The position numbers were made by a program, and so were the translations under genes. Positions 1 through 8,786 of a stretch of 64,000 bases of DNA are shown in pieces. The notes beneath the pieces are model-generated. The model saw only the letters and a program-made list of their open reading frames with translations. It was not told the origin of the DNA and made no database searches. The DNA is from Aquicella siphonis (GTDB taxonomy: Bacteria; Pseudomonadota; Gammaproteobacteria; DSM-16500): NCBI RefSeq assembly GCF_902459485.1, contig NZ_LR699119.1, positions 1,798,001-1,862,000 on the forward strand, given 5' to 3'. Numbering within the stretch: position 1 is the stretch's first letter; the number at the start of each line of letters is the position of its first letter.

Positions 1-189
1 GCCCACCTCATAAAAAGCGGCAAGTCAACGTTGCCGCAAGTGCAATCCGCCATCGCGACGCTGGGCGACATAGGCGGCGCCGAAGAGTTAAAACTGTTGG
101 AAAACTATCACACCGGTCATATTGACCCTCTCATCCGCTGCAGCATCGAATCAGCCATGATATCGATACGGCAGCGCATTCGCGGCTAA
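1..189 (+). CDS. C-terminal end of a HEAT-repeat-like protein (partial)
   Basis: The open frame runs in from the left edge and stops at TAA 187-189, giving 62 residues. The tail contains a helix-turn-helix pair of HEAT/PBS-lyase character (SAIATLGDIGGAEELKLLE, then a second amphipathic helix). Such repeats make protein-protein contact surfaces. The start, and therefore the rest of the architecture, lies outside the window, so only the C-terminal repeat can be named. No terminator hairpin is obvious after the stop, and 242 bp of non-coding DNA follow before the next gene. Confidence 0.6.
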   Translation, partial: AHLIKSGKSTLPQVQSAIATLGDIGGAEELKLLENYHTGHIDPLIRCSIESAMISIRQRIRG

Positions 190-431
190 CATCCGGAAGT
201 TTCATTATCTTGCTTATGCGCCCCAACCCATACCTACAACCTCCAGGCACAGACTGCACCACAACAGGGTTTATATTCTCAAGACATGCGATTTGTTATC
301 CTGATTAAATAATCCTGTCTGTCCGGGACCCGCTTTCTTCTTTCTCTCATCAGGTGTATCAAATTCCCGCTTTTTCGGGTATATACTATTTGACTAAATA
401 CTAAATATAACAATAACCGAGCGACAGACAC

Positions 432-2624
432 ATGAACATGCCAGCCACGACCGTATTACTATGCAGCTTACTCTTGACATCCTCTCTTATCGCCGCACCC
501 GCTCAATATACTGGATCCGACGCGCACAAACGCTACATTATCGTGCACAATGACATGCCTATGACTGTTTATCCAGTGATCGAATCGCCTGAAAACGGCA
601 ACTGCAGTCCCGGATCCACCTCGGTCAATCGAATCATTGTTCCATCAGGTGTACGCAACGGCCAGACAATCAAAATCTATATGCCCGATAAATGCTGGTA
701 TAACGCCGGGCGCGTCCTGATCTTCACACCGGAGATAGAGCCATTTGAAAGCCGCATTGGCGCCGATCAGCGCACCCAGAAAGGACTTGCTGCCGCCTGT
801 TATGATATCAGCCAGGGACAGAACGATGAAAAACCGGCCGTCTGTTATACCGGAAAAGCCAAGGCCAGTTATCCGCTGGACAGCCCCGCCCAGTTAACAG
901 AATATACCTTTGACGCTGATGATCCGGTCACCGGCAAAAAATCACCCGACCCTGATAAAGGACGCTTGATGACGGACATTGATATTTCCTATGTTGATGA
1001 AACTTTTTTGCCTGTCGCCATGGCTATTGATACGGGAGGGCTGGCGGGATACATGGGAACAGCGCTCTCTTATGACATATTTGACCAGCGTATTATGAAT
1101 TTTCTTCAGCGCACAGGCTGGTCTTCCTTTGCTGCTTATACGCAAAACAATTGGCAAAATAACGCTTTCCACGATCTCATCCCTTTTTCCTATCACACCA
1201 TGGGCGGTTATAACCTGCTTAACAGCGTCAACACCAAAGCCACCTCCAGTTTATACAAACCCGCCTCTGGTGAAGCCTACCTGATTGAAAAACTGAATGT
1301 GAATGAAAAATATCAACCATCCAATCCTTCCATGGCAGCTCTGGCTGCGCGCTGGAAACTATGGCTGCCGCCCAATAATCCCTGTGCTTCCGCCGTGGTT
1401 CCCGCCAGTCCCGCGCTTGACCAGAAAGCTTTTTGCGAGGATTTTCGGGCTACCGTGAAATGGGTCTGGGACACTTATCAAGAATTCAAATCCCGTGATC
1501 CCAATTATTGCAAATTTATTGGCGGCGACGCGAAGCCCTATGAAATTGATGAAACCGTGTGCCTGATGGAACATATTATTGGCTATACACAAGGCCCGGA
1601 TGGCGGCCGCCTGCCCGAAAGCGTGCAGGCATTATTGAGAGGAGTGCCGTGGAATGACGAAACCAGCGGCAAACCGCTTTATCAATATAACAAGTGGTTA
1701 TTGTTTTGGGCCGCTTACGACAGCGCATACAATCTCAACCCGTTTACACGCCTGATTCATGATACCAAAGACGGCATCAATGCAATCGCCTACTCATTTT
1801 CAATTGATGACAAATATGGAAATTTCAGAGATGAAGGCACCGGCTTGATCATCAATATCGGCGGCGACAGCTATTTGCCCAATAAAACTCCTTACGACCC
1901 TTACCAGCAATATTTCGTCACCTGGGCTGCCAATAACTGGGATCACGCAGTCATCTGCGGCAGGACTATCGAGATCAATAAACGCCAAGGTAATTCACGT
2001 GTTTCCATGTGGCAGAGCGGCAAAAAAGCGGATTATTGCGATGTAACACTTTATCGAACCGCCCAATCCGAGCCTCATCTGGATTTCAGGCTTTTTGAAG
2101 AACCGGAACGGATAGTGACGGATTCCTATACCGGAAAGCAGCATGCAGTACAGGGTTTGCAAATGGATACCCAGTATTGCAAGGACCACTCCAGTGCGGT
2201 GCTGGCCCCTTATTGCAGCCAGGCCAATCTCTCGCCTGTTTTCAAGGGTGATATCGCCTATGTCAGTCTTAAGGATGAAGACAAGCCAAAAACCACATTG
2301 AATGTCCCCGCCCTGGTGACAGGCGGACGCTTGAACCTGGCTCCAGGCTGGCTGTCTGCCACTGGCTGCGGCCTGCCAGCGGAAGCCGGCAACATCGACC
2401 CCAAAAACGGCTCATCCTTCCCATTCGCGCCGGGAACCGCGACTGCATGCACAGTCAGCTTGTCGGCATCAGCGGCACACGCATTACTGGATGCGGCGTT
2501 TAATCCGGATGGAGAAATTATTCCTGCCTCGCTGAAATGCACGAGAACAGACAAACAGCGCGCCTGTATAGGCATAATGGCAGATTCGAATAATGTCAAC
2601 TTGCCGCCGCCTGACGCGATTTAA
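432..2624 (+). CDS. Large secreted protein of unknown function, possibly thaumatin/GH64-like
   Basis: 730 residues. A Sec signal peptide is clear: a hydrophobic run at residues 8-20 ending in SLIAAPA. The mature protein has many cysteines, which fits disulphide folding outside the cytoplasm. The N-terminal third (about 35-200) is beta-rich, with IIVHNDMPMTVYPVIES and DIDISYVDETFLPVAMAID. The second string resembles the 'DISYVDGFSLPV' strand of the thaumatin-like/GH64 beta-1,3-glucanase fold. That resemblance is my reading and the catalytic residues were not established. The remainder contains several WxxW-rich stretches without a recognised motif. It is transcribed alone and is followed by a hairpin terminator. 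It could be a secreted glycan-binding or glycan-degrading protein. Confidence 0.55.
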   Translation: MNMPATTVLLCSLLLTSSLIAAPAQYTGSDAHKRYIIVHNDMPMTVYPVIESPENGNCSPGSTSVNRIIVPSGVRNGQTIKIYMPDKCWYNAGRVLIFTPEIEPFESRIGADQRTQKGLAAACYDISQGQNDEKPAVCYTGKAKASYPLDSPAQLTEYTFDADDPVTGKKSPDPDKGRLMTDIDISYVDETFLPVAMAIDTGGLAGYMGTALSYDIFDQRIMNFLQRTGWSSFAAYTQNNWQNNAFHDLIPFSYHTMGGYNLLNSVNTKATSSLYKPASGEAYLIEKLNVNEKYQPSNPSMAALAARWKLWLPPNNPCASAVVPASPALDQKAFCEDFRATVKWVWDTYQEFKSRDPNYCKFIGGDAKPYEIDETVCLMEHIIGYTQGPDGGRLPESVQALLRGVPWNDETSGKPLYQYNKWLLFWAAYDSAYNLNPFTRLIHDTKDGINAIAYSFSIDDKYGNFRDEGTGLIINIGGDSYLPNKTPYDPYQQYFVTWAANNWDHAVICGRTIEINKRQGNSRVSMWQSGKKADYCDVTLYRTAQSEPHLDFRLFEEPERIVTDSYTGKQHAVQGLQMDTQYCKDHSSAVLAPYCSQANLSPVFKGDIAYVSLKDEDKPKTTLNVPALVTGGRLNLAPGWLSATGCGLPAEAGNIDPKNGSSFPFAPGTATACTVSLSASAAHALLDAAFNPDGEIIPASLKCTRTDKQRACIGIMADSNNVNLPPPDAI

Positions 2625-2654
2625 TATCACGTCATCACTATTTTTGAAACCGGA

Positions 2655-2680
2655 CCCTGCCGTCATGGGCAGGGCTTTTA
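2655..2680 (+). terminator. Hairpin terminator after the secreted protein gene
   Basis: A perfect 7-bp stem CCCTGCC (2655-2661) / GGCAGGG (2668-2674) with loop GTCATG is followed by CTTTTA. It lies 31 bp after the stop at 2624. The U-tract is short but the stem is strong. Confidence 0.6.
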
Positions 2681-2852
2681 GCCTCACACCATTGCGGTCT
2701 GCCCGCATCATACGGCACCGAATGAAACCACATACGATAAAATCCAGCAGAAACAACCCGAGCGGCATTTTCACTAATGATTGTATTTATCCTGACATGG
2801 TGATCAAATAAAAGTTTGATTCACTGTTTGCCTGTCTTACAAGGATGCGGCC

Positions 2853-4367
2853 ATGCAAACCCATGATTTCCCCAATAAGTGGTGGGCCTTGATCGGATTG
2901 AGCCTGCTTTCATTCACCGCCTTTCTGGACTACACCATTGTCAGCACCGCCCTCCCATTCATACAGAAGGAACTGAATGCGACAGTCTTGCAGCTGCAGT
3001 GGGTCATGAATATCTTTGGCATGGTGTTATGCATGTTCATGATCGTCGCCGGGCAGGCAGGCGACTTGTTCGGGCGCGAGCGCATATTTATTTTCGGGTT
3101 TATCCTGTTTGGCATTGCCGCCATGGGTTCAGCGCTGGCCGGTTCAATTGAATGGCTCATATTTTTCAGGGCCATACAGGGATTCGCGGGCGCGATCATT
3201 TTTACCATAGGCGTATCCCTGCTCCCACAGGCTTTTCCTGCAAACGAACAAACTCGTGCCATTGGCATCTTCAGCGCGTTCAACGGCGCCGGACTTGCCA
3301 TTGGGCCATTTCTGGGCGGCATATTAATAACATTATTTAATTGGCGCTGGATATTCTGGGTAAACATCCCCATCATCATTGCCGGCCTCTTGAGCTGCAT
3401 CTTTGCTCTAAAGCCTGCGCCTCCCTCCACCGAAAAAATTAAAATCGACTGGATGGGACTGTTTTTGCTCATGATTGGTCTGGGCGCGCTGGTCTACGGC
3501 ATTATCCACGGCGAACAGGCGGGCTGGGATGCGCCAGCCACCTGGATCACCATTTCAACTGGCGGCGCCGCGCTCCTGCTGCTTTATTTCATCGAACAGA
3601 AAGTGACTCACCCGTTGCTGGATTTCTCGCTCATCAGAAATTCTCACGCAATGCTGGCCATGCTGGTTTGCATTGCAGCCGGCTTCATCACTTCTGTATT
3701 CATGTTTTTCGATCCGTTATATCTTAAATTAATTCGCAAATTTGACGCATTAATTGTCGGCATTACCTTGCTGGCCATTCCGCTGACCCAAGTGGTCATC
3801 TCACTCTTTTTTGAAAGACTGGTAAAACACTTTGGCGTTTTTCACTTGATTTTGATCGCCTTGGCCGCTGCCATTATCACATCGGTCTGCCACGCCTTGT
3901 TCACCATTTCAGGTACAATCATATTTGTCTTATTCGCCTTCATTATTATGGGGTATACCTGGGGCGTGGCCAATGTGGGTTCGATCACAGCCATCATGCA
4001 AAGTGTCAAACCTGAAAAAATAGGAAATGCCATCGGCACTGTTTTCACGTTCTGGAATCTGAGCGGCTCTATCTTTCTGGCACTGGCAAGCGTGCTCTTC
4101 CACTGGCGTGAATCGACAATCATGCACTCCGTCCTGATGGAAAGAGAGATTGTCCTCTCACCAGACCAACACCAGCAAATTCATCTGCTGCTTTCGGAAC
4201 CAGAGGAAGCAAAACAGCTGCTGGCCGCATCATTTGGCAAACAAGCATCCGTCATTTTTGACATCTTTCAAGACAGCTTCATGAGCGGGTTTCATTGGGC
4301 CGCCTGGTTTGGCGCCATCCTGATGCTGGCGGTTTTTTTGGCGGGATGGATATTGTCGCGCAGATAA
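2853..4367 (+). CDS. MFS multidrug exporter, DHA2 family (EmrB/QacA type, 14 TM)
   Basis: 504 residues, almost entirely hydrophobic, long enough for the 14-helix DHA2 family of proton-coupled drug exporters. Family signatures are visible: FLDYTIVSTALPFIQKEL in helix 1 (motif D1 region), GDLFGRERIFIFG (motif A between helices 2 and 3) and the motif C-like GAGLAIGPFLGG in helix 5. The start is supported by AAGGATG 7 bp upstream. No membrane-fusion partner (EmrA) is adjacent, so substrate and route are unknown. It sits 73 bp upstream of the asparagine synthetase gene on the same strand and may export a product of that neighbourhood (inference). Confidence 0.85.
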   Translation: MQTHDFPNKWWALIGLSLLSFTAFLDYTIVSTALPFIQKELNATVLQLQWVMNIFGMVLCMFMIVAGQAGDLFGRERIFIFGFILFGIAAMGSALAGSIEWLIFFRAIQGFAGAIIFTIGVSLLPQAFPANEQTRAIGIFSAFNGAGLAIGPFLGGILITLFNWRWIFWVNIPIIIAGLLSCIFALKPAPPSTEKIKIDWMGLFLLMIGLGALVYGIIHGEQAGWDAPATWITISTGGAALLLLYFIEQKVTHPLLDFSLIRNSHAMLAMLVCIAAGFITSVFMFFDPLYLKLIRKFDALIVGITLLAIPLTQVVISLFFERLVKHFGVFHLILIALAAAIITSVCHALFTISGTIIFVLFAFIIMGYTWGVANVGSITAIMQSVKPEKIGNAIGTVFTFWNLSGSIFLALASVLFHWRESTIMHSVLMEREIVLSPDQHQQIHLLLSEPEEAKQLLAASFGKQASVIFDIFQDSFMSGFHWAAWFGAILMLAVFLAGWILSRR

Positions 4368-4440
4368 AAATGGGCAAACAAGGCTTGCATGACATTTCCG
4401 GATGATTCTTGGCAGTACCCTTAAAACCGGAGCAAGATAT

Positions 4441-6345
4441 ATGTGCGGGATTATTGCTGTATGGAAAAAAGATGCGTCTGTTGACCAAAACAGGTTGAGA
4501 ACAGCTGCCTTAACTTTGCGCCATCGCGGTCCAGATGAACAACATGTCTGGATAGCTTCAAACCAGCATGTCGGCCTGGGTCATACACGTCTTAGCATTG
4601 TCGACCTCGCTACCGGCTCACAACCTTTACATAGCGCCGACGGCGCATTGCACGCCGTGGTAGGCGGTGAATTTTATGATGATGTTGCGATACGCCAGTC
4701 GATGCTGGGAAAAGGCCATATTTTCAAAACGCATACCGATAGTGAAATTCTTTTACCGCTTTACCAGGAGTACGGCCTGGAATGCTTCTCCCACTTAAAC
4801 GGTGAATTCGCCTTTGTGTTATGGGATGAAAAAAAGCAGAAATTATTTGCGGCACGCGATCGTTTTGGCATCAAGCCGCTTTATTACGCTCAATATCACG
4901 GTAGTCTTTATCTTGCCTCTGAAATTAAAGCACTGCTCGCGCTAGGCGTGCCTGCGCTATGGAACGAAGATATTTTCTGGCAAGAATTTTATAATGTGCC
5001 TTTTGCAGATCAATCGTGCTTCAAGAACATCTACCAAATTAAACCCGGGCATTACTTATTGGCGGACATTAATCAACAACATCTTGAAGAAAAACCTTAC
5101 TGGAATCTGGTCTTTCCACCCGTTAACCGACAGCCCGCCGAGCTAGCAGAATCCGAATATTGTGAACAATTACAAGCTCACCTGCAACGTGCGGTCAAAC
5201 GCCGCTTGCGAGCGGATGTGCCAATAGCTTGTTACCTTAGCGGCGGCATTGACTCCTCATCTGTCCTGGTCACAATGACTGAATTAGCCACTGCCCCTGT
5301 CCATGCCTTTAATGTGGCCTTTGAGGAAGCAAATGAGCTCAATGAGCATAAAACAGCCCTGGCGGCAGCCAATCGTGCAGGCGCACAATTTCATTCACTT
5401 GCAGTAACAATGGAAGATATCGCCCATCACTACGCTGATACAATCTGGCATACTGAAATCTATATAACGAATGGCAGTCCGGTTGCCAAATATCTCCTCA
5501 GCCAATTTGTGCATGACCATGGATTCAAGGTCGTATTGACCGGCGAAGGCCCGGATGAATTGTTAGCAGGGTATCCCTCGCTTTGGCTGGATTGTGTCAA
5601 ATATTCTGACCACACGGATAATCGGTCCCTGGCGAATTATATCAAAGAATTACAAAATGTTGATTATCGTCCCGGAAAGAATTTTAAACCTGACCGTCAG
5701 ATAATCAAAAAAAAACTGGGCTATTATCCGGACCTATTTCAACCGATTAATCGCGAAATTGAAACGCTATTAAACAAGGATTTTCTTAACAAATATAGCA
5801 AGCGTAATGCTTGCCTGAAATTACTCCAGTCTTTATCTCTGACCAGAAAAATTCACCCCGGCAATATGTCAATATACTTGCAGTGTAAAACGAGATTTCC
5901 CGTCTCGACACTAAATATTGTTGGCGATCGGACAGAAATGGCGCATTCCATTGAAGGCCGGCAGCCTTTTCTTGATACAGAAATAGTGGATTTTTTTGCA
6001 CGATTACCTATTCATTATAAAGCGAGGGGACTAGTAGAAAAATATATTCTTCGCCACGCGATGAAAACCAAATTACCACGCACCGTTTATAAGAAAGAAA
6101 AACATCCTTTTCTTTCACCCACATTCTTTTTTACCAAGGGAAAAATGTCATCCCTTTATCATTTAATGCAGCAAGTATTTCATTCAGATTTGCCGCAGCA
6201 GATACCGTTTCTCGATTCGACGGCGATCGCCCAATTGATTGACCGCTTGCCCCGGCTTTCAAAAAATGAAATTCAACGACTTGAGCCTTATTTACATCTG
6301 ATACTGAGCTCTTGCTTTTTAGCGGATCGATTTAATATCAAGTAA
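4441..6345 (+). CDS. asnB: Asparagine synthetase, glutamine-hydrolysing (class-II amidotransferase)
   Basis: 634 residues. The start is set by the obligatory N-terminal cysteine: MCGIIAVW begins at 4441, with GGAG 8 bp before it. The N-terminal Ntn glutaminase domain has Cys2, LRHRGPDE and HTRLSIVDL. The synthetase domain has the PPi loop YLSGGIDSSSV (about residue 275) and LTGEGPDELLAGYP. It would make Asn or another amide from Asp/carboxylate, Gln and ATP. One oddity: the oxyanion motif normally reading NGEIYN is GGEFYD here, so the usual Asn is Gly. It is also longer than E. coli AsnB (554). Together with the nearby PqqD/M50 gene, a role in peptide or glycan modification rather than free Asn supply is possible. 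Confidence 0.85.
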   Translation: MCGIIAVWKKDASVDQNRLRTAALTLRHRGPDEQHVWIASNQHVGLGHTRLSIVDLATGSQPLHSADGALHAVVGGEFYDDVAIRQSMLGKGHIFKTHTDSEILLPLYQEYGLECFSHLNGEFAFVLWDEKKQKLFAARDRFGIKPLYYAQYHGSLYLASEIKALLALGVPALWNEDIFWQEFYNVPFADQSCFKNIYQIKPGHYLLADINQQHLEEKPYWNLVFPPVNRQPAELAESEYCEQLQAHLQRAVKRRLRADVPIACYLSGGIDSSSVLVTMTELATAPVHAFNVAFEEANELNEHKTALAAANRAGAQFHSLAVTMEDIAHHYADTIWHTEIYITNGSPVAKYLLSQFVHDHGFKVVLTGEGPDELLAGYPSLWLDCVKYSDHTDNRSLANYIKELQNVDYRPGKNFKPDRQIIKKKLGYYPDLFQPINREIETLLNKDFLNKYSKRNACLKLLQSLSLTRKIHPGNMSIYLQCKTRFPVSTLNIVGDRTEMAHSIEGRQPFLDTEIVDFFARLPIHYKARGLVEKYILRHAMKTKLPRTVYKKEKHPFLSPTFFFTKGKMSSLYHLMQQVFHSDLPQQIPFLDSTAIAQLIDRLPRLSKNEIQRLEPYLHLILSSCFLADRFNIK

Positions 6346-6423
6346 ATTAATAAGCACACATCCCTTCTTGGCACTCTGTGACGCAGTTATACCAGGATTA
6401 AACTGAATATACCTCCTTGCTTT

Positions 6424-6534
6424 TTAGCCCCAAGCTTTATTTCGCCTCAACTCCAATTTTTTACCTATTTTTTTCTGTTTTGATCCGGCACGGCCAGATT
6501 GAGTTTTTTTAAGCATTTTCTTTTGCGCTCTCAT
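6424..6534 (-). CDS. Short, highly basic 36-residue protein
   Basis: This small gene lies on the minus strand in the 363-bp gap between two plus-strand genes. The start ATG (6534-6532) is preceded by AAGGAGGGG at ideal spacing (6543-6550). The product is 36 residues with about 14 Lys/Arg and no acidic residue except one Glu; it begins MRAQKKMLKKTQSGRAG and ends NKAWG. No hydrophobic segment. Size and charge recall nucleoid- or ribosome-associated mini-proteins, such as the small basic ScvA of Coxiella, but no homology is claimed. The strong Shine-Dalgarno site is the main evidence that it is expressed. Confidence 0.55.
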   Translation of the reverse strand: MRAQKKMLKKTQSGRAGSKQKKIGKKLELRRNKAWG

Positions 6535-6696
6535 AACTCTGCCCCTCCTTAACAATTTTCATTGCTGCTACTAATACATTATAGGCGAATTCCATGCATT
6601 ATGCTGAAATCAAGCAACGCAGCCTGATAATATTATTACACTTTATAATCAATATCTTATTTTAAGATGATTGTTCAGGGAAATTTGTCATCTTGG

Positions 6697-6702
6697 TATA
6701 AT
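6697..6702 (+). promoter_or_regulatory. Extended -10 box of a probably leaderless transcript
   Basis: TATAAT at 6697-6702 is preceded by TGG, an extended -10 (TGnTATAAT). The start codon of the next gene begins at 6709, seven bases after the box, which is where transcription would begin. There is no Shine-Dalgarno sequence. The mRNA is therefore predicted to be leaderless. Confidence 0.55.
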
Positions 6703-6708
6703 ATATAA

Positions 6709-8721
6709 ATGCCCGCACACACTCTTAAAAAATACGGTTCTCACCTGTCCACACAAGAGCGTTTATTATTAGTGAAAGGACATCCTTGCTTCTCACGGCT
6801 TGAACAAGACGAACTAGAGAAGATAGTGTCCATGTTAAGTGAAAAATCATATTTTGCCGGCAGCTGCATCGTTGCCGAAGATGATCTGGTTGATAGTATT
6901 TACTTTATTGCGGACGGCGAAGCCGAAGTCAGGCACCAAAGCATACCCATCGCCACGCTACACAAGGGAGAAACCATAGGATTAAGCGAAACGGGCTTTT
7001 ATTCAGCAACAGGCAAGCGCACCGCGACAGTTGTGGCGGTTACCAACATTATTGCGCTTCGACTAGATATTCATGCTTTCCATCAACTAACCGGTAAAAA
7101 TACACACCTCGACTCACTTATGCATGAACAGCTTGGCACGTTGCAACGCATGAATCTGATTAAACACGCGGCACCATTCGCTAAATTCAGTATAGAAAAT
7201 TTAAATTGGATAGCGGAACAGACTGTGGAAATTTCAGTCATGGCGGGTTATAAAATTTTTCAAAAAGATGACCCAGGAAATTATTGCTATTTAATTCAAT
7301 CTGGTAAAATTGAAATTTTTATCCCAAATCCTGACGGTGAAGAAGTTAGATTAGCCATTCTTAAACCAAACATGATTTTTGGCGAAATGTCACTGCTACT
7401 AAATACACGCCGCAACGCATCCGCGCGCGCCTTGAGCGATTGCAAGTTATTGGCGATAAGCCGGGATACGCTAATACAGGCAACACAAAGAGCAACTCCG
7501 GTTGCTGCAGCGTTGATGGCGATGACGAAAGCGCGCTGCCGTCCGCTGCGTTATGCTAATATAGAAGTTTTCCCTTATGAGTCAGCAGATGACCAGTCTT
7601 CTGCCACACTGAAGAACACCGTTAATCACACTTATTTCAGGTTGTCAGCAGAAGGTCTGTTTCTATGGGCACGACTGGATGGAACGCGCACGATACGTGA
7701 TCTGGCTATCGAGTATTATAATGAATACGGTGTGTTTGATCCCGCAATGATATCAGGCTTTATCATGGACTTAGATGAAGCCAAATTCATTGAACCTGCG
7801 CCTGCCATAATCCGGGAAAATAAAAATCTTCCAGTCTGGATATTATCGTTCATTGTATTGCGCCGCATAATGGAAGCAAATTTCACCTTTAATAACACAG
7901 ATGCCTGGGTAACCAGGCAATATTACCTCTGGGCACATTTATTTTTCAAACCCCTGTCGCAGGTATTGCTTGCCGGACTGGCTTTGGGTGGATTGATAGT
8001 TTTTTTAGTTTTATTTCATCATCATCTTGCTTTGATGCAAGCTACCCCGCATTCCGGGTGGATTTTTCTCGCCGCCATATCGATCAGCATGGCGGCAGCG
8101 ATCCTGCACGAGCTTGCACATGCATTTACTACGAAATTCTACAAACGTGAAATAAAAAACTTTGGCATTGGATGGTTTTGGTTAGGCCCGGTAGCATTTT
8201 GTGATACTTCAGATATGTGGTTGAATCCAAAAAATCAGCGTATACATGTTGATCTTGCCGGCATGTACTGCGATATTATTCTTGCTGGATTAGCTTCCTT
8301 GTGCGCGCTTGCAGCAACAAATTCGTATATAGAGATATTTCTCTGGCTGTTTGCCTTGTTTAACTATATCAGCGTTATGCGCAACCTGAACCCCATTATA
8401 GAACTGGACGGCTACTATACACTGATGGATTGGTCAGGCAGGGATAATTTGCGTTTGGACGCCGTGACATTCATAGCGGACAACTATGTATATCTGCTAA
8501 AAAATCCCCGGTTATTTCTATCAAAAATAGAAGCGATGTACTGGTGGGCTTGCATTGCCTACCTTATCATAGAAGTGATAATTTCATATTTTCTGGCCAA
8601 ATATTTACTTTACGGCCTATTTGGCATAAGCAATCCCTATATCAATTTCATTCTATTAATTACCGTATTGATACTTTCAAGCTTAAGCCTGATAGCTGAA
8701 ACTAGGAAAATCAGGCATTGA
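6709..8721 (+). CDS. Two cyclic-nucleotide-binding domains + PqqD-like + M50 membrane metalloprotease
   Basis: 670 residues in four parts. (1) A cNMP-binding beta-roll, about 25-135. (2) A second one, about 160-262, with a phosphate-binding-cassette-like FGEMSLLLNTRRNASARA. (3) A PqqD-like peptide-recognition winged helix, about 285-360 (YFRLSAEGLFLWARLDGTRTI). (4) A multi-span membrane region with the site-2 protease zinc motif HELAH at 467-471 and the third-ligand motif NPIIELDGYY (Asp567). Known M50 enzymes cleave within the membrane or mature peptides; PqqD-type domains bind leader peptides of ribosomal natural products. The inferred role is ligand-gated proteolysis or peptide processing. 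It is preceded by an extended -10 and lacks a ribosome-binding site. Confidence 0.75.
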   Translation: MPAHTLKKYGSHLSTQERLLLVKGHPCFSRLEQDELEKIVSMLSEKSYFAGSCIVAEDDLVDSIYFIADGEAEVRHQSIPIATLHKGETIGLSETGFYSATGKRTATVVAVTNIIALRLDIHAFHQLTGKNTHLDSLMHEQLGTLQRMNLIKHAAPFAKFSIENLNWIAEQTVEISVMAGYKIFQKDDPGNYCYLIQSGKIEIFIPNPDGEEVRLAILKPNMIFGEMSLLLNTRRNASARALSDCKLLAISRDTLIQATQRATPVAAALMAMTKARCRPLRYANIEVFPYESADDQSSATLKNTVNHTYFRLSAEGLFLWARLDGTRTIRDLAIEYYNEYGVFDPAMISGFIMDLDEAKFIEPAPAIIRENKNLPVWILSFIVLRRIMEANFTFNNTDAWVTRQYYLWAHLFFKPLSQVLLAGLALGGLIVFLVLFHHHLALMQATPHSGWIFLAAISISMAAAILHELAHAFTTKFYKREIKNFGIGWFWLGPVAFCDTSDMWLNPKNQRIHVDLAGMYCDIILAGLASLCALAATNSYIEIFLWLFALFNYISVMRNLNPIIELDGYYTLMDWSGRDNLRLDAVTFIADNYVYLLKNPRLFLSKIEAMYWWACIAYLIIEVIISYFLAKYLLYGLFGISNPYINFILLITVLILSSLSLIAETRKIRH

Positions 8722-8786
8722 GCATTAGTGAACCGTGCAACCACTTACGGGCTCCGAATATATCAGAGAATATACCGAGACAATGA

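Noticed and set aside
2593-2811. 72-residue open frame overlapping the end of the secreted protein gene
   Set aside because: It spans the terminator hairpin, has no ribosome-binding site and no protein-like composition.
6346-6423. Second AAGGAGG on the minus strand just beyond the basic mini-gene
   Set aside because: No ATG, GTG or TTG at suitable spacing; only ATT or ATA would follow, and the resulting frame is short and without features.
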